From the NCBI GenBank assembly GCA_028282885.1, contig JANQGX010000078.1, positions 1 through 36,332 on the forward strand: a DNA stretch of 36,332 nt, given 5' to 3'. The notes beneath the pieces are model-generated. The model saw only the letters and a list, made by a program, of their open reading frames with translations, did not search any database and was not told the origin of the DNA. This document shows, piece after piece, positions 23,362 to 31,500 of this stretch. Within the stretch, counting starts at the first letter, position 1. The number at the start of each line of letters is the position of its first letter. A program made the position numbers and the translations under genes. This DNA is from SAR324 cluster bacterium. Its GTDB lineage: Bacteria > SAR324 > XYD2-FULL-50-16.

Positions 23362-25445
23362 AGGGAGACTGAACCCAGGGACTCTATTCTTACATCCTGT
23401 GAGATTTCATTGTGGGACATGACTACCAGTCCCGGAATGGTGCGTTCAGTCAACCGTTTCAGGTGCGGTCGAACGACAGGAGAGCAGAGAATCAGCGGTT
23501 GGTAATTAAACATGGCAAAAGCATCAATGGAAGACTCGATAGCGGAAATTATTGCCTGCCCGGTTTCAGGATCAATTCCCAGGTAGGATCCCTGGCCGGT
23601 TTCCTGTACAGCTTCGGCCAGACTGTTCTCAATATCCTGATCAAGCGTCATAACCGGAATTGTGCCCTCATCAGTCTGATATTGTCTGGAAATATTTCTC
23701 GCCAGAGCCTCACGCACATGCTCGACCAGGATATCGGGAACCTTGGTATATTGCGCCATATCGGCCATGGTTTCCAGAACCGTGCTCATATCCCTGATGG
23801 AAACATTTTCCTTCAACAGTCCCTGCAATACTCTCTGGACAACACCCAACCCCAGTAAGTCGGGAACCAGCTCTTCCACAATCTTGGGATCGTTCTCAGA
23901 AACCTTATCCAACAACTTTTGAACATCCTGGCGTCCCAGGAACTCGGGAGCCTGCATCTTGACGATTTCAGTCAGGTGCGTGGAAATCACGGTGGGGATA
24001 TCAACCACGGTGTATCCGGATATTTGCGCACGTTCACGATCGTCTTCGGATATCCAGATGGCGGGCAATCCAAAGGCCGGTTCAACCGTTTCCAGACCGT
24101 CGATCTCTTCGTCCACATCTCCGGCTTTCATCGCCAGATAGTGATCCATCACCATCTCGCCTTTACCAACCTCTATACCCTTGATGATGATACTATAGGC
24201 TCCCGGTTCCAGTTGCAGGTTGTCCTTGATATGAACCGGGGGTACCACAAATCCCATATCCAGGGCAATCTGTCGACGAATCGCCTTGACCCTCTCCAAC
24301 AACTCACCATCCTGTTCGGGATCCACCAAAGGTATCAGCGCATAACCCAACTCAAGCCCGAGGGTGTCGATGGGTAAGAGATCAACAATCTCCTCCTTCG
24401 ACTCTTCCAACGCTTCAGCTTCGGCAATGTCTTCCTCCTCCTTCATCACCCTGGCCATGGCCTTGCGCTTCTCATTTCCCCTCCAGGCCATAATAGCCAG
24501 CAGAAATGACATGATGAGGAAGGTCGGTTTCGGCATGCCCGGCACCAGCGAGAATACTGCCAGTGTTAAAGCGGCCAGTCCGATAGCTATGGGATTCCCC
24601 ATGATCTGCAGGCTAAAATCCACCCCCAATCTATTCTGGGCTCCCGCCTTACTGATGACAACCGCGGCTGCTGTTGAGATGATCAGGGCGGGAATCTGGC
24701 TGACCAGACCGTCACCAATCGTCAGCGATGTAAAGTTCTGGGCAGCAGTCGCGATATCCATTCCGTAAAAAAGAACCCCAATCACCAGTCCGCCGATGAT
24801 ATTGATACCGGTAATAATTAAACCGGCAATGGCATCACCCCGTACAAACTTACTGGCACCGTCCATAGCCCCGAAGAAATCCGATTCTCTCTGGATCTCG
24901 GTCCGTCTCCGCTGTGCGGCCTGCTCATCTATAATCCCTGCATTCAGGTCGGCATCAATCGCCATCTGCTTACCCGGCATGGCATCCAGGGTAAACCTGG
25001 CAGCAACTTCAGCGATCCGACCCGCACCTTTTGTGATGACAATAAAATTGATCAGAACCAGGATCAGGAAAATCACGATCCCGATGAAATAATTTCCCCC
25101 GACGACAAAACTGCCAAACGCCTCGATAACGCGACCGGCTGCTGAAATACCCTGCTTTCCGTTGGTCAGGATGAGGCGGGTTGACGCCACATTGAGAGAC
25201 AATCTGAAGATAGTGGTGACCAGCAAGACGCTGGGAAAGATGGAGAAATCGAGGGGTTTCACCGAATAGAGGGCGACAAACAGGATCAGTACGGAAAACA
25301 TGATATTCATGGCCAGCAGAATATCCATCAGGAATGGAGGAAGCGGCAACACCATAATCCCCAGAACACCGATCAAACCAATGGCCAGTGAACTGTCCGG
25401 ATTGAAGAGTCTGAATTTAGGTGATTGCCCTGCTATGGTTGCCAT
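23325..25445 (-). CDS. flhA: Flagellar biosynthesis protein FlhA
   Basis: FlhA is the large export-gate component of the flagellar type III secretion apparatus in the inner membrane. Its 706 residues divide into about eight membrane segments (20-310) and a cytoplasmic domain (about 350-700) that forms a nonameric ring binding chaperone-substrate complexes. The FHIPEP signature region reads TKGAGRIAEVAARFTLD followed by MPGKQMAIDADLNAG, as in FlhA proteins; RLSLNVASTRLIL is also diagnostic. The virulence homologues (SctV) are less likely given FlhB and FliR beside it. The ATG at 25445 lies 137 bases after flhB. The 3' end overlaps the convergent membrane-protein gene by 37 bases. Confidence 0.98.
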   Translation of the reverse strand: MATIAGQSPKFRLFNPDSSLAIGLIGVLGIMVLPLPPFLMDILLAMNIMFSVLILFVALYSVKPLDFSIFPSVLLVTTIFRLSLNVASTRLILTNGKQGISAAGRVIEAFGSFVVGGNYFIGIVIFLILVLINFIVITKGAGRIAEVAARFTLDAMPGKQMAIDADLNAGIIDEQAAQRRRTEIQRESDFFGAMDGASKFVRGDAIAGLIITGINIIGGLVIGVLFYGMDIATAAQNFTSLTIGDGLVSQIPALIISTAAAVVISKAGAQNRLGVDFSLQIMGNPIAIGLAALTLAVFSLVPGMPKPTFLIMSFLLAIMAWRGNEKRKAMARVMKEEEDIAEAEALEESKEEIVDLLPIDTLGLELGYALIPLVDPEQDGELLERVKAIRRQIALDMGFVVPPVHIKDNLQLEPGAYSIIIKGIEVGKGEMVMDHYLAMKAGDVDEEIDGLETVEPAFGLPAIWISEDDRERAQISGYTVVDIPTVISTHLTEIVKMQAPEFLGRQDVQKLLDKVSENDPKIVEELVPDLLGLGVVQRVLQGLLKENVSIRDMSTVLETMADMAQYTKVPDILVEHVREALARNISRQYQTDEGTIPVMTLDQDIENSLAEAVQETGQGSYLGIDPETGQAIISAIESSIDAFAMFNYQPLILCSPVVRPHLKRLTERTIPGLVVMSHNEISQDVRIESLGSVSLQPQMESVEEPM

Positions 25446-25582
25446 AAATACAGTCTATGCTAAACCTTGAACCGGATCTGTTTCCGGCTGTTACAATATA
25501 AGACCTGTTTGGAGATGTGATAAAAGCTGTTATTGAGCTAAAAGAAATGCAGTAAAAATACCACGAAGAGTCGAAGAAGGGA

Positions 25583-26650
25583 TTACTTTCTCTTTTTTTT
25601 CGTTTTGTATACGAAGGCAAGAATTTCGGCTACAGCCTTGTAAAATTCCTCGGGAATCGTATCCCCGATCTCAGCCTGAAAATAAAGGGCTCTGGCTACA
25701 CCGGGGTGATGATATACCGCGACATCATTTTCACCGGCTATTTCGATGATACGCAGAGCGATAAAATCCATCCCTTTTGCCACTATTTCGGGAGCCTGCA
25801 TATATTCGCGATCATATTTCAGGGCAATGGCAAAATGGGTGGGATTACTGATGACAACATCAGACTCGGGAACCTCCTGCATCATCCTGGCCTGGCTCAG
25901 TTGTTGTTGAACCTGCTTGATCCTGGCTTTGATGGTGGGATCCCCTTCCGTTTGTTTGTGTTCTTCCTTCACCTCCTGTTTTGACATCTTCAACTTCTGT
26001 TCCAGGTCCCAACGCTGAAAGAGGTAATCGAAAATAGCCAGGATGACAAAGGCCAAAAACAGTCTGAAGACGAAGTTGCCAATGATAGCACCGGAGTTCT
26101 GGAAAAGATTACGGGAGTCGGTATCGATCAGGTTGATGATCTGCTCCATACTCGTATCAAAGGTGTAATAGCCTATGTAGCCTATCACGCTCATTTTAAA
26201 CAAAGATTTCAGGAATTCGCTAAACGCCTGTTTGGAGAAAATTCTGCCGAAACCTTTCAGGGGACTCAGCTTTTCCAGTTTCGGGATCAGGGGTTTTCCC
26301 GTTATATTGAATCCAACCTGAACCACACTGGCCATAACTCCCACTACGATTGCCGTAGCAAAAAACGGAATCACCATGACGATGGTATCCCGCAGATAAC
26401 TGTTGCTGATTTCGATCAGGAGGGGGAGGGTCAGCTCTGAAAGGTCGAGATTGATGAAGGCGTTACGAAAGGCATCCCCAAAAGAACCCAGCATCAGGGG
26501 GCCGAGGAAATAGAAGATTAGCAGAAAACTACCCAGAAGCGCCACAGCCGAAACCTCCCTGCTGAAGGCGACCTGCCCCTCTTTTCTTGCATCGTCCCGC
26601 CGTTTCTGCGACGGGCTCTCGGTTTTTTCTTCAGATGAGCTTTCAGCCAT
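25583..26650 (-). CDS. flhB: Flagellar biosynthesis protein FlhB
   Basis: FlhB is the export-apparatus switch protein that changes specificity from rod/hook to filament subunits. The 355 residues contain the hallmark N-terminus with EEKTESPSQKRRDDARKEGQVAFSREV, four membrane helices (about 30-215), and the autocleavage motif N269-P270-T271-H272, at the same residue number as in enteric FlhB. The C-terminal domain after cleavage retains the ALKYD and GVARALY-type motifs. The stop of fliR lies just before its start with a four-base gap, so the genes are translated together. The order fliR-flhB-flhA is common in many phyla. Confidence 0.98.
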   Translation of the reverse strand: MAESSSEEKTESPSQKRRDDARKEGQVAFSREVSAVALLGSFLLIFYFLGPLMLGSFGDAFRNAFINLDLSELTLPLLIEISNSYLRDTIVMVIPFFATAIVVGVMASVVQVGFNITGKPLIPKLEKLSPLKGFGRIFSKQAFSEFLKSLFKMSVIGYIGYYTFDTSMEQIINLIDTDSRNLFQNSGAIIGNFVFRLFLAFVILAIFDYLFQRWDLEQKLKMSKQEVKEEHKQTEGDPTIKARIKQVQQQLSQARMMQEVPESDVVISNPTHFAIALKYDREYMQAPEIVAKGMDFIALRIIEIAGENDVAVYHHPGVARALYFQAEIGDTIPEEFYKAVAEILAFVYKTKKKRK

Positions 26651-26654
26651 TGGT

Positions 26655-27443
26655 CTACCTAGCCATTATTTGGATCAACTCCACGATCTGTTCTCCGGAC
26701 TTGGCGAACAGCAAACTCATTGCACGGATAAGATGGGGCATGCCCACAATCAGTAAAATCAATCCCATACCAATGGTGAAAGGAAAACCGACGATAAACA
26801 CGTTCATTTGCGGAATGCTGCGAGCCATGAATCCCATGATGACATTGGCCAACAACAAAGAAACGATCAGTGGCGCTCCTAACTTCAATCCAATGATGAC
26901 AAGGTCTCCCATGATACGCAGCAAAAAGTCGATTTTATTGCTGGTAAACATGAAACCGCCGATCGGGATATTCTCATAGCTGAAGGAGATCACCTCAAAG
27001 AAGATATGATGGCCGTCCATGACGATAAACAGCAATGTGGCAAGCAATCCCTCCAAAGATGCGATAATGGAGACCTGTAAATCCGTCAGGGGATCCACTA
27101 CGTTGGATATACTCAACCCCATCAAAAAACCGGTAACAGTGCCGGCAAAGTCTATTGCAGCAAACATGATTCGCGGCACAATGCCCAGCAGCAGGCCGAT
27201 CATCAGTTCTTTAGCAGCCAGCAGAAAGTAGTCGATAGTCGTCAACCTGTCGAAGGCGATGTCGATGGCCGGCATCACGCTGAAAATAATCAGCGAACAG
27301 ATGACGGCCAGATAAAGTCTTAAAGACCGAGGGATGCTTTCGGAACTCAGAACGGGGGCAGTGACGAATATTCCGGAAACTCGTAGGACAACTAGGAAGA
27401 AAAGAAAATATGACTCGGGTCTGAAGGAAAGAATATTTGTCAT
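26655..27443 (-). CDS. fliR: Flagellar biosynthesis protein FliR
   Basis: FliR is an integral membrane part of the FliPQR export gate. The 262-residue length and very hydrophobic composition fit the family, as do the segments FLVVLRVSGIFVTAPVL, RLYLAVICSLIIF and VNVVDPLTDLQVS-like NVVDPLTDLQVS. The C-terminal half contains APLIVSLLLANVIMGFMARSIPQMNVFIVGFP, cut here to its key part MARSIPQMNVF, which is the most diagnostic stretch. The ATG at 27443 has a weak ribosome site; a perfect eight-pair hairpin ends ten bases before it. fliP and fliQ are not in the window. Confidence 0.96.
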   Translation of the reverse strand: MTNILSFRPESYFLFFLVVLRVSGIFVTAPVLSSESIPRSLRLYLAVICSLIIFSVMPAIDIAFDRLTTIDYFLLAAKELMIGLLLGIVPRIMFAAIDFAGTVTGFLMGLSISNVVDPLTDLQVSIIASLEGLLATLLFIVMDGHHIFFEVISFSYENIPIGGFMFTSNKIDFLLRIMGDLVIIGLKLGAPLIVSLLLANVIMGFMARSIPQMNVFIVGFPFTIGMGLILLIVGMPHLIRAMSLLFAKSGEQIVELIQIMAR

Positions 27444-27452
27444 ATCTCAATC

Positions 27453-27473
27453 TGTATCAACTCATTTGATACA
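27453..27473 (-). promoter_or_regulatory. Perfect hairpin just upstream of fliR
   Basis: TGTATCAA and TTGATACA form a perfect eight-pair inverted repeat around five bases, in the 46-base gap between the traR-like stop and the fliR start. There is no T-run, so it is not a simple terminator. It may mask the fliR ribosome site, stabilise the mRNA, or be a DNA operator. Confidence 0.4.
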
Positions 27474-27489
27474 AACCGGCTGGCCCTGT

Positions 27490-27885
27490 TCACAATTCAC
27501 CGGTATCGGATCCTGTATAGGATGTTGTAATCTCGGGCATTTTGCCGATACCCTTGGTTCGTTCCTCTTCATTCTTGCATTCAATACAGAGCTTGGTAAA
27601 AGGCAATGCAATCAGTCGCTTTTTGCCAATTTTGGCACCACAGTCTTCGCAAACACCGTATGTCTTGTCTTCAATAGCATCCAAAGCTTCGCGGATCTGT
27701 TCAAGTTTTATCTGGTCACGCTCACAGAGCAACTGGTACAGTTCCCGATTTCTGTCTTCATTTGCGTAGTCGATATCATCACCAATGTCTCCGCTGATTG
27801 CAGTCTTTGATCTGTCTCTGTCACTTTCCAAATCAGCCAAGATGGATTTTTGCATATCCAATAGTTTTTGTTTGATCTCTTCCAT
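27490..27885 (-). CDS. TraR/DksA-family zinc-finger protein
   Basis: The 131-residue protein has the DksA/TraR plan: an N-terminal helical hairpin (about 1-75, with the acidic GDIGDDIDYANEDRN stretch near the coiled-coil turn) and a C-terminal four-cysteine zinc finger C79-x2-C82-x17-C100-x2-C103 in YGVCEDCG and KLCIEC. DksA-like proteins bind the RNA-polymerase secondary channel and shift transcription during starvation; some family members have other roles. The gene sits 46 bases before fliR on the same strand, so it may belong to the flagellar export operon. The start ATG at 27885 follows CAGGGAT. Whether it is the main DksA of the cell cannot be told. Confidence 0.93.
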   Translation of the reverse strand: MEEIKQKLLDMQKSILADLESDRDRSKTAISGDIGDDIDYANEDRNRELYQLLCERDQIKLEQIREALDAIEDKTYGVCEDCGAKIGKKRLIALPFTKLCIECKNEEERTKGIGKMPEITTSYTGSDTGEL

Positions 27886-28024
27886 TATCCCTGTCGATGT
27901 AAAAAATATTAATATTTCAATTAATTACAATTAGCTCCCAAACATCCCCCTTGATGAATCAACACTCTGAGCCGTAATATTCTACATATTTGAGCAACTA
28001 TTTCAACTCTTATTTGACTTTTTT

Positions 28025-29137
28025 TTAACCCTTCTCAAAAATCTGTTTCAGCCGCCCGGTAGTGGCAATTGCAAACTGAAGCATATGATCTGCCAAAACC
28101 AGATTCAACATCGCTTCAACAATAGGAACCGCTCTTGGCAAAACGCAGGGATCATGCCTTCCTCTTGCCTTGAACTCAATATTCTCTCCCTGGCGACTCA
28201 CGCTTTTTTGGGTTCGGAGAATTGTTGCGGTCGGTTTAAAACAGACCGTTCCGTATATCGGCTGCCCATTGGATATTCCACCCAGCATGCCACCGGCATT
28301 GTTTGTCTCGGTTGAGATACGCTGCTGTTCATCCATAACAAAAGGGTCGTTGTGTTCTTCTCCCGTCATTTCAATAGCCGCTTCGCCCAATCCAAAAGCA
28401 ACGGATCGGGTTGCCGGAATAGACATCAAACCGCCCGCCATTTCGGCTGTTAACTTATCAAAGACGGGAGATCCCAATCCCGGTGGGCAATTATCGATTC
28501 TAAACCTTATTTTGCCTCCCAGGCTGTTTCCTTTCTGTTTGGCCTGGGTAATCGCCTCTATCATTTTTTCCGCGGCTGTTTGATCAGGACAACGAACGAT
28601 GTTGGATTCCACCCCGGTTGCGTCAACCGATTCCAGTTCGATATCGGATTTTATTTTATGAATCTGCTCTACCCATGCCAGACACTCGATTCTGGCCAGT
28701 TCTTTTATCAAAATGCCTGCTATCGCTCCTGCAGCAACCCTTGCTGCAGTTTCTCTGGCACTGGCCCTGCCTCCACCGCGCCAATCCCGAAACCCATATC
28801 GTGCATCATAAGTGTAGTCTGCGTGCCCCGGTCGATATAAATCTCTCATGTCTTTATATGACGCCGATCTTGCATCCTGGTTCGCAATCAACATCCCAAT
28901 CGATGTTCCCAGGCTCCTACCTTCATATACCCCTGATAAAATCTGAACTGTATCTGCCTCGGAGCGATTCGTTGTGATCTTACTCTGTCCGGGTTTTCGT
29001 CGATCCAGTTGATATTGAATTGCCTTTTCGGCAATTTCCAGACCAGCAGGACAGCCGTCAACCACCGCACCTAATGCTTTTCCGTGGCTTTCACCAAAGG
29101 TTGTAATGCTGAATAGGCGTCCGAAAGTATTTCCCAT
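28025..29137 (-). CDS. aroC: Chorismate synthase AroC
   Basis: AroC removes phosphate from 5-enolpyruvylshikimate-3-phosphate to form chorismate, the last shared step to aromatic amino acids, using reduced FMN. The 370 residues fit the family. The three classical signatures are present: GESHGKALGAVVDGCPAG near the N terminus, RGGGRASARETAARVAAGA-like residues around 130 (here WRGGGRASARETAARVAAG), and the C-terminal RGRHDPCVLPRAVPIVEAM. The ATG at 29137 is the natural start. It is monocistronic as far as visible, with 139 bases to the traR-like gene and 334 bases from bpt. Confidence 0.98.
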   Translation of the reverse strand: MGNTFGRLFSITTFGESHGKALGAVVDGCPAGLEIAEKAIQYQLDRRKPGQSKITTNRSEADTVQILSGVYEGRSLGTSIGMLIANQDARSASYKDMRDLYRPGHADYTYDARYGFRDWRGGGRASARETAARVAAGAIAGILIKELARIECLAWVEQIHKIKSDIELESVDATGVESNIVRCPDQTAAEKMIEAITQAKQKGNSLGGKIRFRIDNCPPGLGSPVFDKLTAEMAGGLMSIPATRSVAFGLGEAAIEMTGEEHNDPFVMDEQQRISTETNNAGGMLGGISNGQPIYGTVCFKPTATILRTQKSVSRQGENIEFKARGRHDPCVLPRAVPIVEAMLNLVLADHMLQFAIATTGRLKQIFEKG

Positions 29138-29471
29138 GAAATTTGTCTTCTATTTGATGTCTTCTGTTTCAGTTGAAACCTGTTAATTGACCCAATCAGA
29201 TCTGTTAAAATCATCCGAATCTCTTACCTTGTTCCGGACAAAATTGACGAATTCGATACCCGTTTGTCTAAGTTGTCCTTTCAACTCATACGGAGTGATC
29301 CAGGAATACGGTTTGTAACCGTTTATCATAAGACGATGCGGAGATTCACCGATTCACATCAGGTCCGGGAGTTTGGCATAACAACTATGGAGTTGAAATA
29401 ACGTACTGCCTTTAAAGGTCGGTATTTGACATTATATCTATCAGTGAGTCAAGCATTATCGGCGCGTTTTG
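29138..29471. other. Intergenic region between aroC and bpt
   Basis: The 334 bases hold no credible gene. The heptamer CTGTTAA occurs twice about 22 bases apart near the aroC start, and a TTGACA lies near 29424 on the plus strand without a matching -10 box. Nothing here can be given a function. Confidence 0.4.
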
Positions 29472-30209
29472 TTATTCGACCAATTTGCCGCGCACACTTC
29501 GATCCTCTGAGGAAAGAGCGAAGGACTGTCTTATTGGATCGGTCCAGACATCGTTTATCAGCAGTTCATGAGGATTGAACTGTTGTTTGTAACTCATTGC
29601 CTGGCACCTATCCACCCAAAACCCGAGGTGGAGAAAAGAGCGTCCCATGTCTCTTGCCAGTTCAATTTCTTTCAGAACAGAATAAATCCCGAGCCTCCTT
29701 TTGGAAAATTCCAGGTCATAAGCAAAATAGACGCTGCTGAGGGATCTTGGCAGAACATCCACCCAGCCGATTCCTATCAACCTGTCACCAAGACAATACT
29801 TCATCATGATGGTATCGACTGCTGAGTTGATAAGAAAATCCCAATAGTTGGCTTCTGTGGTTTCGGAACCGTGTTTTTGGACTGAGTAGTGCTGGTAGAG
29901 AGCATAACTCTCCTCATCGAAATCAACCGGGTGCCAGGTGATGGCAAGGTCCCGGTTTTTAGCCCAGGTTCTCCGTTGAGACCTGGTTTGATTGAACTCG
30001 TTAACCCTTACACGGATAGCAACACATTCGTTACATCCGGGGCAATTGTTCTTATAAAAGAACCTGCCACTTCTCCTGAATCCGATTGTCAGCAGTGACT
30101 CATAGATATTGTTATCCAGTTTACCGGTCTTGAAGGTATAGCTGTGCCACTGTTTCCCTTCAAGATAAGGGCAATTGCCATTATTAGCTTCAAATAGTTC
30201 AAGTTCCAT
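29472..30209 (-). CDS. bpt: Bpt/Ate-type aminoacyl-tRNA-protein transferase
   Basis: Enzymes of this family add leucine (bacterial Bpt) or arginine (Ate) from tRNA to acidic N termini and so mark proteins for the N-end-rule ClpAP pathway. The 245-residue protein has the N-terminal CPYL (C13) and the cysteine cluster C56-PG-C59-NE-C62 in CPGCNECVAIRV, then RSQRRTWAKNRDL and a GNAT-like C-terminal domain with IGIGWVDVLPRSLSSVYFAYD and YKQQFNPHELLIN. FRRSGRFFYK is also characteristic. The bacterial context favours Bpt. It is a single gene; no ClpS or ClpA gene, often its neighbour, is in the window. Confidence 0.94.
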   Translation of the reverse strand: MELELFEANNGNCPYLEGKQWHSYTFKTGKLDNNIYESLLTIGFRRSGRFFYKNNCPGCNECVAIRVRVNEFNQTRSQRRTWAKNRDLAITWHPVDFDEESYALYQHYSVQKHGSETTEANYWDFLINSAVDTIMMKYCLGDRLIGIGWVDVLPRSLSSVYFAYDLEFSKRRLGIYSVLKEIELARDMGRSFLHLGFWVDRCQAMSYKQQFNPHELLINDVWTDPIRQSFALSSEDRSVRGKLVE

Positions 30210-30640
30210 TGTGCATCCACCAGTAACAGTCAGCTCTTTTCCATGTTGCAGAAGACTATCAATTCAACCGTGTTGCAAGGGTTTATATAAATGGGGCATG
30301 CTTTGTCCGACGCTCCTATGGCCCCTCACACCCTTGATTCCAGCACTTCACGATAAGTTATTGCTTTTAGGCAAAATGATCAGTCGATTGCTCTTACTTT
30401 TGTGTTGAGCTCTTGAATATCCTGTGATATGCAGACATTGTCCGACAATCGATCAACATTTGAACTCCCAAATTTGGGTCTCCTGTTTCGTGTATTATAA
30501 TTTTTTTTCCCAAATCTTGCCTATGAAAATATGAAGGCTTTGGCCGACTTCAGGCCTTTCCATTTGCACCTCCCGAGTTTTTCAAATTGAACATGTCGGT
30601 TATCGGTTTTCTTACGTACTCATATATTTGGAGGAAAGAA
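30210..30640. other. Control region upstream of the tandem-repeat protein
   Basis: Divergent genes leave 431 bases here. The right part contains two palindromes (ATTGTC-C-GACAAT at 30437-30449 and CCCAAATTTGGG at 30467-30478) and a good sigma70 promoter overlapping the second. The left part shows nothing I can name. Confidence 0.5.
30467..30501 (+). promoter_or_regulatory. Promoter with overlapping palindrome
   Basis: A perfect -10 box TATAAT (30496-30501) is preceded, 16 bases away, by TTGGGT (30474-30479). The -35 element is embedded in the perfect 12-base palindrome CCCAAATTTGGG (30467-30478), the usual arrangement for a repressor that blocks RNA polymerase. It would drive the gene at 30641 with a leader of about 130 bases. 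Confidence 0.5.
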
Positions 30641-31333
30641 ATGGCTGAAAGTATTGCCCAGCAAGTGCTGACATTTTTGAAGAAAAATCCGAAGGCAACA
30701 AACACGGATCTTTATAGGAAATTCCCGAAAGTCAGGGAAAACACGCTTAGGAACTATAAATCCAGGTTTAATAAGTCACTACTGCAAACGAAAAGTGGTC
30801 GAAATCTTAAATCCAGAACTTCCAAATCCACCAGTCGAAGCAATGCCGGTTCGTTACGCAGCAAGGTATTTGATTTTTTCAGGGAAAATCCCGATGCCTC
30901 CAACCAGAGACTTTACGAGGAATTCTCCCAATTCTCTAAAAACAAACTGAGGCACTATAAAGCCAGTTTTTTTAAATTCCCTGAAAACCGGAAAAACGCT
31001 AAAGATAAGCGTACTACTTCCAAAACTGTTAAAAAACCCGCAACCGTGGAAGCGACCGTAAAATTGCTTGAAAAAAGAATCGACCGTATGGAGAAACAGG
31101 TTGACGAATTATACCAGGTATTTACCGGGCAGCCCAAGAAAAAAGTGCCTGTCAAGCTTGCGATAACGGACAAAGCGGGAAACATTGAAAAGAAAATAAA
31201 AGAGCTGGAAGAGACCGTTTCTTCGTATATTGGAGAGAAACGAAAAAAAATCCGAAATGAGATGTCAAGCCTCGATGAAATGCAACAAATTGTGACAGAC
31301 AAAATCAACTCATTTCTCAAAGGATTCAGATAA
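30641..31333 (+). CDS. Basic protein with two HTH-like repeats and coiled coils, unrecognised
   Basis: From the ATG at 30641 the protein has 230 residues. I chose this start over an upstream one at 30587 because GGAGG lies at 30630-30634. Two repeats of about 43 residues (4-46 and 71-113) share 17 identical positions, including the pattern F..NP.A.N..LY..F and N.LR.YK..F. Each looks like three short helices in a helix-turn-helix arrangement with a basic third helix. A lysine- and serine-rich linker separates them, and two predicted coiled coils follow (about 137-160 and 181-225). Together this suggests an oligomeric nucleic-acid-binding protein. I know no named family with this plan. The gene is alone on its transcript, ahead of pyrF. 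Confidence 0.85.
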   Translation: MAESIAQQVLTFLKKNPKATNTDLYRKFPKVRENTLRNYKSRFNKSLLQTKSGRNLKSRTSKSTSRSNAGSLRSKVFDFFRENPDASNQRLYEEFSQFSKNKLRHYKASFFKFPENRKNAKDKRTTSKTVKKPATVEATVKLLEKRIDRMEKQVDELYQVFTGQPKKKVPVKLAITDKAGNIEKKIKELEETVSSYIGEKRKKIRNEMSSLDEMQQIVTDKINSFLKGFR

Positions 31334-31361
31334 CAGGTTTGACCCCCAATCCATCCTTATT

Positions 31362-31414
31362 GATCCGGCAACATCACTGCCGGATCTTGCCCCCGCACTA
31401 CACGGGGTTGTAGT
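31362..31414 (+). other. Perfect hairpin and overlapping alternative stems before pyrF
   Basis: GATCCGGCA and TGCCGGATC (31362-31370, 31378-31386) form a perfect nine-pair stem with a seven-base loop, 28 bases after the stop of the preceding gene. Immediately after it, CCCCG/CGGGG (31391-31395, 31403-31407) and ACTACA/TGTAGT (31397-31402, 31409-31414) can pair, but not at the same time. There is no T-run after any of them. They may end the upstream transcript in a factor-dependent way or control pyrF. Confidence 0.4.
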
Positions 31415-31500
31415 TGATCAAAAGCTCCTCCCGCTGTACATTTAGATCTGCAGACTGCACAAATCATCAAAAAGTTAAATCACCAAAACAGGATTTTCGT

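Noticed and set aside
25417..25620. A 67-codon minus-strand frame spanning the flhB-flhA gap
   Set aside because: It overlaps both flhB and flhA ends and has no protein-like character beyond chance.
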